Positions 1 to 5,901 of a stretch of 5,939 nucleotides of DNA are shown piece after piece. Positions within the stretch are counted from its first letter, which is position 1. Every line of letters starts with the position of its first letter. The stretch spans positions 1 through 5,939 of the forward strand of contig CAAGRP010000463.1 of assembly GCA_900772685.1 (NCBI GenBank). Reading direction: 5' to 3'. Source of the stretch: Lachnospiraceae bacterium (GTDB taxonomy: Bacteria > Bacillota > Clostridia > Lachnospirales > Lachnospiraceae). The translations under genes were made by a program, and so were the position numbers. Under the pieces are notes generated by a model, which worked only from the letters and a program-made list of their open reading frames with translations, searched no databases and was not told where the DNA came from.

Positions 1-1473
1 AAGTCCGGACACGGCATTAAGAAGCTCCGCATCGTTTATATCATCATCCTTGTCGGATCTTACCGCTCCGGTTACCTTAAGATAGCCTTCTTCATTAAGG
101 ATCTTAAAGTTTGAGAAAAAGGATTCGTTTTCTTTTATGAGCTCAAGCGACAGCCTGTTATATACGGCGGCCGGATAGAATACAGAAAGAAATCTCCTTG
201 CTATAAGCTCATATATATTTGCCGAAAGCTCCGATACCGACCTTAATGCATTAAGGCCCTGTCCTGTCGGGATTATAGCATAATGATCCGTGATCTGCTT
301 GTCATTTGTATATTTTGTCTTTGCTATATTTTTGTAGCTGCCGCTATTAAGTATCTCTGCGGCAAAGTCTTTAAGCGGTTCAAAGCCTGTAAGACCTTTA
401 AGGTTCTTGTATATCTCCTTTGCCACGGCACTTGACAATACCCTGGCATCGGTCCTCGGATATGTAACGAGCTTCTTTTCATAAAGCTCCTGTACAACGG
501 ATAGCGTGCGATCCGGGCTTATCTTAAATCTTTTTGAACATTCGTTCTGAAGCTCCGCAAGGTTGAATAAAAGAGGCGGATTCTTTGTCTCTTTTTTCTT
601 TTTTACCTCTTTTACAAGCATCTCCTGAGGCTGCTCTGCTCTAAGCTCTGAGATAAACCTCTCCGCCTCTTCTTTTTTCAAAAAGCCGTTTTCTTTATAT
701 AAAACAGGCGATCCTGTGTATCTGCTTTTGTCGGTACATCTCCATTCCGACATAAAGTCTCTGCCGCCGATCGCATTTTTTGCCATGACCCTGTAAAAAA
801 CGGTCTTTACGAAGTTTCTTATCTCTCTTTCTCTTCTTACCACCATACCCAGAACACAGGTCATCACCCTTCCGACGGATATGGCCTGATATTTTGTTCC
901 GAGAAAATCAGATACGGTAAATCCGTATCTGAGGGATAAAGCTCTCGAGAAATTTATTCCCATCAGATAATCCTCCTTTGCCCTTAAATAGGCGGACGCT
1001 GCAAGATTATCATATTCGGAAATATCCTTTGCCTCTTTTATGCCTCTGTTTATCTCTTCCTCCGTCTGTGAATCTATCCAGACACGCTTCTGCACCTTAC
1101 CGTCTACGCCTGCCATCATGGCAACAAGACGGTATATGTATTCACCCTCACGTCCGGAGTCGGTGCATACATATATGGTTTCTACATCCGGCCTTGTTAG
1201 CAGTCCCCTGACGATTCCGAACTGCTTTTTAACCGCACTTATGATCTCATATTTAAAGGTCTCAGGAAGAAAAGGCAGTGTATCAAACGACCATTTTTTA
1301 TATTTTTCATCATATGCATCCGGATAGCTCATCGTAACAAGATGTCCGACACACCATGTGACTACATGGCTGTCGGACTCAAGATATCCATCCTTTGATG
1401 ACATTTTTTCTTTTAATGCATTCGCAAACTCACGGGCTACGCTCGGTTTTTCTGCGATAAATAAAGACTTCAA
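1..1473 (-). CDS. topB: DNA topoisomerase III (type IA), C-terminal part cut off by the window edge
   Basis: Type IA topoisomerase, which cuts one DNA strand through a 5'-phosphotyrosine link, passes the other strand and reseals; TopB mainly decatenates replication intermediates and recombination joints. I translated 491 codons from a TTG at 1473. The Toprim domain opens with MKSLFIAEKPSVA (catalytic Glu8) and carries TDSGREGE at residues 104-111. The catalytic tyrosine is Tyr338 in VTYPRTD, followed by HYAIIPT at 397-403, both family hallmarks. Compared with the E. coli DxDxE motif, the second Asp is Gly107, a variant I recall from other Firmicutes TopB proteins. TTG is chosen because the frame meets the asd stop codon just upstream, GGGAG lies 7 nt before it, and the N-terminus then matches the family exactly. 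The family is usually about 650-730 residues, so roughly 200 are missing. The start is 15 nt from the asd stop, so it is probably the distal gene of the operon. The family call is secure. Confidence 0.95.
   Translation of the reverse strand, partial: MKSLFIAEKPSVAREFANALKEKMSSKDGYLESDSHVVTWCVGHLVTMSYPDAYDEKYKKWSFDTLPFLPETFKYEIISAVKKQFGIVRGLLTRPDVETIYVCTDSGREGEYIYRLVAMMAGVDGKVQKRVWIDSQTEEEINRGIKEAKDISEYDNLAASAYLRAKEDYLMGINFSRALSLRYGFTVSDFLGTKYQAISVGRVMTCVLGMVVRREREIRNFVKTVFYRVMAKNAIGGRDFMSEWRCTDKSRYTGSPVLYKENGFLKKEEAERFISELRAEQPQEMLVKEVKKKKETKNPPLLFNLAELQNECSKRFKISPDRTLSVVQELYEKKLVTYPRTDARVLSSAVAKEIYKNLKGLTGFEPLKDFAAEILNSGSYKNIAKTKYTNDKQITDHYAIIPTGQGLNALRSVSELSANIYELIARRFLSVFYPAAVYNRLSLELIKENESFFSNFKILNEEGYLKVTGAVRSDKDDDINDAELLNAVSGL
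241..256. repeat. Perfect 16-bp palindrome inside topB
   Basis: CCTTAATGCATTAAGG equals its own reverse complement. It lies in codons for G-L-N-A-L-R of TopB. A site this long is expected by chance roughly 0.1 times in a window of this size. No role is evident within coding sequence. Confidence 0.7.
908..932. repeat. Perfect 10-bp hairpin followed by TTTT, inside topB
   Basis: TCAGATACGG (908-917) pairs fully with CCGTATCTGA (923-932) around a 5-nt loop. On the coding (minus) strand it is followed by TTTTCTC, so it vaguely resembles an intrinsic terminator, but the stem is only half G/C and the T-run is short. It encodes RYGFTVSDF of TopB. Confidence 0.65.
1344..1378. repeat. Two-part hairpin near the 5' end of topB
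   Basis: Outer arms GTCCGACA (1344-1351) and TGTCGGAC (1371-1378) form 8 pairs, and inner arms CCATGT (1354-1359) and ACATGG (1364-1369) form 6 more around a 4-nt loop, with a small internal loop of 2 and 1 nt. It begins 95 nt downstream of the topB TTG and covers the codons for the conserved SHVVTWCVGH segment. No T-tract follows. Confidence 0.7.
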
Positions 1474-1480
1474 ATAAAAT

Positions 1481-1485
1481 CTCCC
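1481..1485 (-). promoter_or_regulatory. Ribosome binding site of topB (GGGAG before a TTG start)
   Basis: GGGAG on the minus strand ends 7 nt before TTG at 1473-1471. The asd stop codon (1491-1489) is in the same frame, so no start farther upstream is possible. This site decides in favour of the rare TTG start. Confidence 0.8.
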
Positions 1486-1488
1486 TGC

Positions 1489-2574
1489 TTATTTTGCTTC
1501 GATGTATTTCAAAGCCACAAGTGACTCTGCACAAAGGACAGCACCGCCTGCTGCGCCTCTTACCGTATTATGTGAAAGACCGATGAACTTCCAGTCATAA
1601 AGGCTGTCCTCGCGGATCCTTCCTACGCTTATTCCCATTCCGTTCTCGTAATCAACGTCGAGTGCGACCTGAGGACGGTTATCCTCTTCCATATAACGGA
1701 TAAACTGCTTCGGAGCGCTCGGAAGATCATGCTCCTGCGGGAAGCCCTTGAATGAAGTCAGCTTTTCGATAAGCTGTTCCTTTGTAGGATTCTTGCGGAA
1801 TTTTACGAAAACAGCAGCTGTGTGTCCGTTGAGCACGGGAACCCTTATGCACTGGCATGTGATCTTAGGCTCTGTAGCCTTTACGATCTGTCCGTTCTCG
1901 ATATGTCCCCATATCCTTAACGGCTCCTGCTCGCTCTTTTCCTCTTCTCCGCCGATGTACGGAATTATATTCTCGATCATTTCAGGCCAGTCCTTAAATG
2001 TCTTTCCTGCTCCCGAGATAGCCTGATATGTTGTTGCCACGACCTCATACGGCTCAAACTCCTTCCATGCAGTAAGAACAGGAGCATAGCTCTGGATAGA
2101 ACAGTTAGGTTTAACCGCTATAAAGCCTCTCTTTGTTCCGAGACGCTCCTTCTGCGATTTGATGATCTCGAAATGATCCGCATTTATCTCCGGCACTACC
2201 ATAGGAACATCCGGTGTCCATCTGTGTGCACTGTTATTTGAAACCACAGGAGTCTCTGTTTTTGCATAAGCCTCCTCGATAGCTCTTATCTCATCCTTTG
2301 TCATATCTACCGCAGAGAATACAAAATCTACTGTAGATGCAACCTTCTCAACCTCATTGACATTGAGGACAACGAGGTTTTTAACTGCCTCCGGCATAGG
2401 AGTTGTCATTTTCCATCTTCCGCCTACAGCCTCTTCATATGTCTTACCGGCGCTTCTGGGGCTTGCTGCCACTGTTACCACTTCAAACCACGGATGGTTT
2501 TCAAGCAGTGATATAAATCTTTGTCCTACCATTCCTGTTGCACCGAGAATACCTACTCTTAATTTTTTCTGCAT
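1489..2574 (-). CDS. asd: Aspartate-semialdehyde dehydrogenase, archaeal/fungal type
   Basis: Cytosolic enzyme that reduces L-aspartyl-4-phosphate to L-aspartate-4-semialdehyde with NADPH, the branch point to diaminopimelate/lysine, threonine and methionine. The 361-residue protein starts with a Rossmann dinucleotide-binding loop, GILGATGMVGQ (residues 8-18). The catalytic cysteine is Cys158 in KPNCSIQSYAP, and the probable acid/base histidine is His251 in RVPVLNGHTAA. The wording NCSIQ and the NGHTA motif fit the archaeal/fungal subgroup of the enzyme rather than the E. coli subgroup; this form is common in Clostridia. Length is normal and the frame is intact. The ATG has a strong GGAGGGG site upstream. 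It lies 20 nt after argH and 15 nt before topB, consistent with co-transcription. No lysine riboswitch or other leader is visible before it, so control would be at operon level. The alternative, N-acetyl-glutamyl-phosphate reductase (ArgC), is unlikely given these motifs. Confidence 0.97.
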   Translation of the reverse strand: MQKKLRVGILGATGMVGQRFISLLENHPWFEVVTVAASPRSAGKTYEEAVGGRWKMTTPMPEAVKNLVVLNVNEVEKVASTVDFVFSAVDMTKDEIRAIEEAYAKTETPVVSNNSAHRWTPDVPMVVPEINADHFEIIKSQKERLGTKRGFIAVKPNCSIQSYAPVLTAWKEFEPYEVVATTYQAISGAGKTFKDWPEMIENIIPYIGGEEEKSEQEPLRIWGHIENGQIVKATEPKITCQCIRVPVLNGHTAAVFVKFRKNPTKEQLIEKLTSFKGFPQEHDLPSAPKQFIRYMEEDNRPQVALDVDYENGMGISVGRIREDSLYDWKFIGLSHNTVRGAAGGAVLCAESLVALKYIEAK

Positions 2575-2582
2575 TTTCCTAT

Positions 2583-2589
2583 CCCCTCC
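2583..2589 (-). promoter_or_regulatory. Strong ribosome binding site of asd
   Basis: GGAGGGG on the minus strand ends 8 nt before the ATG at 2574-2572. It sits in the 20-nt gap after the argH stop codon. No terminator fits in that gap. Confidence 0.8.
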
Positions 2590-2594
2590 AAGAA

Positions 2595-3992
2595 TTATTT
2601 AAATGAAAATTCCTTATTTTCACTAAGATACTTTTTATTGCTGTCAATTACTGCCTGCATTGCCTTAGGACCCGGAGCTCCTATAGTATTGCGCTTTTCA
2701 ACGCAGGTCTTCATATTTATAGCTTCATAGATGTCTTCGTCGATAATATCGGAAAACTTTCGGAACTCATCTATACCAAGATCGTCGAGTGCGCACTTTT
2801 TATCTATGCAATACAATACCAGTCTTCCCGAAATGCCGTGTGCATCTCTGAACGGTATGCCCTTCATTACCAGATAATCGGCAAGGTCGGTCGCATTTGT
2901 AAATCCATGCTTTGATGACTGTTCCATCCTGTCATCATTGAATTTTGCCGTTGCGATCATTCCCGTAAACAATGTAAGACATGCCTTTACGGTATCTATC
3001 GCATCGAAGGTCATCTCCTTATCCTCCTGCATATCCTTGTTATATGCAAGCGGGATGCCCTTCATAAGCGTAAGCATAGACATGAGTGCTCCGTACACAC
3101 GTCCTGTCTTGCCCCTTACAAGCTCCGCTATATCAGGATTCTTTTTCTGAGGCATGATCGAGCTTCCCGTACTGTAGGAATCATCAAGCTCAATGAACTT
3201 GTATTCATCCGAATTCCAGATTATGATCTCCTCGCAGAAACGGCTCAGATGCATCATTATAGTTGATAATGAAGACAACAGCTCGATAAGATAATCTCTG
3301 TCTGACACCGAATCCATGCTGTTCAATGTAGGTGCGGCAAACTCCATAAGCTTTGCAGTATAATCCCTGTCAAGCGGATAGGTCGTTCCTGCAAGCGCTC
3401 CGCTTCCCAGAGGACATGTATTCATCCTTTTATATATATCCGAAAGCCTGCTCCTGTCCCTTTTGAACATCTCGAAGTATGCTCCGAAGTGATGTGCGAG
3501 GGTAACAGGCTGAGCCTTCTGCATATGCGTGAATCCCGGCATATATGTATGGAGATTGGCTTCCATTACGGCATTTATGACTTCGAGAAGCTCATATGCC
3601 CTTTCATCGAGCTCTTTTATCTCATCCCTTATATAAAGCTTCATATCAAGAGCTACCTGGTCATTCCTGCTTCTTCCCGTATGCAGCTTCTTTCCGGTGT
3701 CACCGATCCTGTCGATCAGGTTTGCCTCCACAAAGCTGTGGATATCCTCATATTTATCTGTTATCTCAAGAGCTCCGTTTTCAACATCCTTAAGAATGCC
3801 GTCAAGCCCCTCCGTGATCTTCTTTTCCTCTTCGTCTGTCAGGATGCCCTGTTTTGCAAGCATCTTTACATGTGCCTTGCTTCCTCTTATATCCTGACGG
3901 TAAAGCCTTTTGTCGAATAAGACCGATGCATTAAAATCATATACCTGTTTATCGGTCTCCTTCGTAAATCTTCCGCCCCATAATTGAGCCAT
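2595..3992 (-). CDS. argH: Argininosuccinate lyase
   Basis: Last enzyme of arginine synthesis: cleaves argininosuccinate to arginine and fumarate in the cytosol, acting as a homotetramer of the fumarase/aspartase superfamily. With the start used here it has 465 residues, the usual length. Family motifs in order are WGGRF at residues 5-9, HTGRSRNDQ at 104-112, GFTHMQKAQP with the catalytic-site Thr155-His156, and the signature GSSIMPQKKNPD at 276-287, whose loop serine (277 or 278) is the catalytic base. An ATG two codons upstream (3998) is also in frame. I prefer 3992 because AAAGGA then lies 8 nt away instead of 2, and the protein then begins MAQLWGGRF as homologues do. No argG is beside it, though the two genes are often paired. 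It follows queH by 24 nt and precedes asd by 20 nt. No ArgR/AhrC operator was recognised. Confidence 0.97.
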   Translation of the reverse strand: MAQLWGGRFTKETDKQVYDFNASVLFDKRLYRQDIRGSKAHVKMLAKQGILTDEEEKKITEGLDGILKDVENGALEITDKYEDIHSFVEANLIDRIGDTGKKLHTGRSRNDQVALDMKLYIRDEIKELDERAYELLEVINAVMEANLHTYMPGFTHMQKAQPVTLAHHFGAYFEMFKRDRSRLSDIYKRMNTCPLGSGALAGTTYPLDRDYTAKLMEFAAPTLNSMDSVSDRDYLIELLSSLSTIMMHLSRFCEEIIIWNSDEYKFIELDDSYSTGSSIMPQKKNPDIAELVRGKTGRVYGALMSMLTLMKGIPLAYNKDMQEDKEMTFDAIDTVKACLTLFTGMIATAKFNDDRMEQSSKHGFTNATDLADYLVMKGIPFRDAHGISGRLVLYCIDKKCALDDLGIDEFRKFSDIIDEDIYEAINMKTCVEKRNTIGAPGPKAMQAVIDSNKKYLSENKEFSFK

Positions 3993-4000
3993 ACGCATTT

Positions 4001-4006
4001 TCCTTT
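4001..4006 (-). promoter_or_regulatory. Ribosome binding site that decides the argH start
   Basis: AAAGGA on the minus strand ends 8 nt before the ATG at 3992 but only 2 nt before the ATG at 3998, so it favours the inner start. A weaker GGGA at 4009-4006 could serve the outer one, so both starts remain possible. Confidence 0.6.
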
Positions 4007-4016
4007 CCCGATCATT

Positions 4017-4640
4017 TCATATACGTTCTTTTCCCCTGCTGAACACACATCCGCAGAAATTCTGTCTGTAAAGCCCGTATTGTCTTGACAGTTCTATAGA
4101 TCTTTGATATCCGCCCTTCTTTTTAAAATCAGAGAACAGATACATGATACCATATTTTTTTGCAAGTTCTTCTCCAATATTATTCAGTTTCTCCGCAGAT
4201 TTCAAGGGGCTTATTGATAAAGTCGTAGTGAAATAATCGAATTTCTCTCTTTTTGCCAATGCGGCGGTGCTTTCAAGTCGCAGCCTGAAGCATTTTTCAC
4301 ATCTTGCTCCGCCTTCGGGTTCTTTTTCAAGCCCTTTTACCTCTTTATGAAAGACGTCGTTGTCATAGTCTCCCTCTATAAACGATACCGGGTGCTTCAG
4401 CTCCATTTCGTTTATAAGTCTCTTCATTTCATTTACACGGTATATATACTCATCCCGCGGTTCGATATTCGGATTATAATAAAAAACCGTAATATCAAAA
4501 AACTCCGAAAGATATTCCATGCAATAGCTGCTGCAGGGTGCACAGCAGCTATGCAGTAATAGTTTCGGAACTTTACCTTCTTTTACTGAAGAAGCTATTA
4601 TGTTTTCTAATTCACGCTGATAATTACGCCGATTCGGCAT
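4017..4640 (-). CDS. queH: Epoxyqueuosine reductase QueH (iron-sulfur, formerly DUF208)
   Basis: Reduces epoxyqueuosine to queuosine at the wobble base of GUN-anticodon tRNAs, replacing the unrelated cobalamin-dependent QueG. The 207-residue protein has the full QueH cysteine set: HSCCAPC with Cys32, Cys33 and Cys36 (plus Cys40), then RCEKC with Cys114 and Cys117, and FCGC with Cys196 and Cys198 near the C-terminus. From family knowledge these hold a [4Fe-4S] cluster and a nearby iron. The segment TTTLSISPLKS (138-148) is also typical. The frame could be opened at a GTG at 4700, but the ATG at 4640 is preferred: GGAGG lies 10 nt before it, homologues begin shortly before the cysteine motif, and the longer version would overlap the upstream gene by 77 nt instead of 17. 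The short overlap suggests translational coupling. No other queuosine gene is in view. Confidence 0.95.
   Translation of the reverse strand: MPNRRNYQRELENIIASSVKEGKVPKLLLHSCCAPCSSYCMEYLSEFFDITVFYYNPNIEPRDEYIYRVNEMKRLINEMELKHPVSFIEGDYDNDVFHKEVKGLEKEPEGGARCEKCFRLRLESTAALAKREKFDYFTTTLSISPLKSAEKLNNIGEELAKKYGIMYLFSDFKKKGGYQRSIELSRQYGLYRQNFCGCVFSRGKERI
4524..4552. repeat. Perfect 10-bp inverted repeat inside queH
   Basis: Arms ATAGCTGCTG (4524-4533) and CAGCAGCTAT (4543-4552) are perfectly complementary around a 9-nt loop. A further 4-bp TGCA/TGCA pair lies outside one bulged base. It covers the codons for the HSCCAPCSSYC iron-sulfur motif. The symmetry may simply follow from TGC/AGC codons on either side of Ala-Pro. 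No T-tract follows on either strand, so it is not a terminator. Confidence 0.7.
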
Positions 4641-5670
4641 TCTCTGCTTTCCTCCGTCTTGCTCTGAAAGCATATTTTGAAATAAATATGAATCCCGCAC
4701 ATATGAACAGCTGACCGTAATAGCTTATACCCCTGCTGAGTGCAAGAGCCGGAAGCATCGTGCCTGCCGTAAATATCTTTTTAAATATATTTGAAAATAT
4801 CGCCTCACTCAGGCCTACTCCTCCCGGTATTGGAAGCATATCGACAGAAAGTGAGATGACCGCCTGAAGTATTATTATCTTAAGGACAGGCTCTCCGGAT
4901 AATCCGAATGCCCTGTACACACAATACGTAACAGCAAAAAGAGCTGCCCTCTGAAGCACCGTAAGTATAAGGAGTATCACGATCGCCCCGCCATGTCCCT
5001 TGAAGAAGTCTGCGGTCTGAGTGTATTTCGACATACCCTCTTCGATCTTTTCCTCACGTCCGTATTTGTGCTTCATAAGATGTCTGCGCTCAAGCCATCT
5101 GAAGAATTTGAATATGGCCTTTTTTGCAAGCCTTGGATGGAACATGAACATGAACAGGATAAAGCAGAATCCGCAGGTCATGAACATGCCGACGCCCATG
5201 ATGACGACCGACATTCCGAGATATTCCCTCATGAAGCCCTGGCCGAAGATTATAAGACCTATTCCGAGAAGTATGAGTACGACCTTGTATACGGTAGCAA
5301 CGATCAGTACGAGCATCGATGCCACAGGAACCGGTATATTGTCTTCCTTCATATATAAGATCTGTACCGGAGGTCCTCCGATCTGGAACGGTGTTACGCT
5401 GCAGAAAAAATACCCCTTAAAGGAATATGAGATGCACTTGAATATGTTCGTATCCTGTCCGAGCACCGCAAGCAGGAATCTGAAAATAAATCCCTGTCCG
5501 AACAGAAATATTACGACACAGACAAATCCCATAAAAATATAAAACGGATCTGCATGTTTCATTGCTGAAACGATATCTCCGATGTTTTGTCCTCTGAACA
5601 ATGCCATGACCGTAAGTGCTATAAGCACTACAAGCACAAGCATACTTATAAGATTTTTACGATTTTTCAA
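4624..5670 (-). CDS. Polytopic membrane protein, LPG_synthase_TM / YbhN flippase-like family
   Basis: Integral membrane protein of 348 residues resembling the membrane half of MprF (PF03706/UPF0104). Hydrophobic segments lie near residues 7-24, 42-70, 115-143, 151-177, 227-251, 262-280 and 302-332, with a charged basic loop at 178-225 and an Arg/Lys-rich C-terminal tail. Two glycine-proline motifs mark the family: TPFQIGGPP at 94-101 and PIPGGVGLSEA at 280-290. There is no C-terminal aminoacyl-transferase domain, so it is not a complete lysyl-phosphatidylglycerol synthase; a lipid-flipping role is family inference and the substrate is unknown. The start is a TTG at 5670: AAGAGG lies 7 nt upstream, the frame is closed by a TAG at 5691-5689, and the internal ATG at 5643 has no binding site. 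It is the first gene of the apparent operon, behind the only candidate promoter, and overlaps queH by 17 nt. The family is fairly sure, the function is not. Confidence 0.85.
   Translation of the reverse strand: MKNRKNLISMLVLVVLIALTVMALFRGQNIGDIVSAMKHADPFYIFMGFVCVVIFLFGQGFIFRFLLAVLGQDTNIFKCISYSFKGYFFCSVTPFQIGGPPVQILYMKEDNIPVPVASMLVLIVATVYKVVLILLGIGLIIFGQGFMREYLGMSVVIMGVGMFMTCGFCFILFMFMFHPRLAKKAIFKFFRWLERRHLMKHKYGREEKIEEGMSKYTQTADFFKGHGGAIVILLILTVLQRAALFAVTYCVYRAFGLSGEPVLKIIILQAVISLSVDMLPIPGGVGLSEAIFSNIFKKIFTAGTMLPALALSRGISYYGQLFICAGFIFISKYAFRARRRKAENAESA
4651..4655 (-). promoter_or_regulatory. Ribosome binding site that decides the queH start
   Basis: GGAGG on the minus strand lies inside the 3' end of the membrane-protein gene, 10 nt before the ATG at 4640-4638. 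It supports this start over the in-frame GTG at 4700-4698. Confidence 0.75.
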
Positions 5671-5677
5671 ATCAAAA

Positions 5678-5683
5678 CCTCTT
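5678..5683 (-). promoter_or_regulatory. Ribosome binding site before a TTG start
   Basis: AAGAGG on the minus strand ends 7 nt before TTG at 5670-5668. It supports TTG over the ATG at 5643-5641, which has no purine-rich site in front of it. Confidence 0.7.
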
Positions 5684-5715
5684 ATGATCTATGCATATCC
5701 CTAAGCAACTGAAGC

Positions 5716-5744
5716 ATATTATCATTTTTCGGGTTTTTTAGCAA
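5716..5744 (-). promoter_or_regulatory. Candidate sigma-70-type promoter of the operon
   Basis: On the minus strand, TTGCTA (5744-5739) is followed after 17 nt by TAATAT (5721-5716), preceded by TGA, which gives an extended -10 (TGn). Each hexamer matches 4 of 6 consensus bases. An overlapping GATAAT matches better but sits only 15 nt from the -35. Transcription would start near 5709, giving a leader of about 38 nt, too short for a riboswitch or T-box. It lies just past the stop of the upstream remnant, in the only real intergenic space of the window. Confidence 0.5.
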
Positions 5745-5760
5745 GTTTATTACATTTCTG

Positions 5761-5901
5761 TTACACCATGATTACTTTCAGGTTAAATATATCCTTTATC
5801 CTCTTTGGTATCGGTGCTTCGACCGGAATAAGTTTATTTGAAAACGGCTGCCTGAATTCAGACCTGAAGGCATGCAGAAGTGCTTGAACCTTTAACTGGT
5901 C
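5761..5901 (-). pseudogene. C-terminal remnant of an RluA-family pseudouridine synthase
   Basis: The minus strand has an open frame of 47 codons ending at TAA (5763-5761). It reads QALLHAFRSEF at codons 5886-5854, then PFSNKLIPVEAPIPKRI down to 5797. This fits the end of RluA-type enzymes, where a QALHAY(R)xxF strand is followed by a P-rich loop, an EAPxP motif and a short helix; these enzymes make pseudouridine in rRNA or tRNA. Upstream, the frame meets TAA at 5904-5902, and neither other frame there resembles the expected RluA sequence, so a single frameshift does not explain the loss. The homology seems to stop near 5887, where base composition also changes. It is either a truncated gene, a gene interrupted by an insertion, or a chimeric join in the assembly. 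The family call rests on about 30 residues read by eye. Confidence 0.55.

Noticed and set aside
1098..1134. Nested stems TACCGTC/GACGGTA and TGCCA/TGGCA in topB
   Set aside because: The two stems are separated by unequal internal loops of 6 and 4 nt, and neither is long enough to stand out.
978..1327. Plus-strand open frames opposite topB
   Set aside because: The minus strand encodes the unmistakable Toprim domain of TopB here; the opposite frames are compositionally odd and lack any domain.
3028..3048. Inverted repeats of 7 bp in argH (TGCATAT/ATATGCA here, also TCATTAT/ATAATGA at 3254-3272)
   Set aside because: Stems of 7 bp with short loops are expected about three times by chance in this window, and they have no flanking T-tract.
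3920..3958. Inverted repeat AGACCGAT / ATCGGTCT in the argH 5' region
   Set aside because: Eight pairs with a 23-nt loop are expected a few times by chance in a window of this length.
4473..4498. Consensus -10 TATAAT on the minus strand inside queH with a TTGATA upstream
   Set aside because: The spacer between the two hexamers is only 14 nt, too short for a normal sigma-70 promoter, and it lies within coding sequence nearly 500 nt from argH.
5368..5380. CGGAGGTCCTCCG symmetric sequence in the membrane-protein gene
   Set aside because: It follows directly from GGA-GGA-CCT-CCG codons of the conserved Gly-Gly-Pro-Pro motif, so no extra explanation is needed.
4993..5542. Plus-strand open frames opposite the membrane-protein gene
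   Set aside because: They are antisense shadows of a well-supported gene, with no ribosome binding site and no recognisable domain.
5690..5740. Possible terminator for the RluA remnant near the T-run at 5734-5739
   Set aside because: Only a weak 5-bp TATGC/GCATA stem and a CCC/GGG pairing with mismatches can be drawn, and the T-run lies on the plus strand, the wrong strand for a minus-strand gene.
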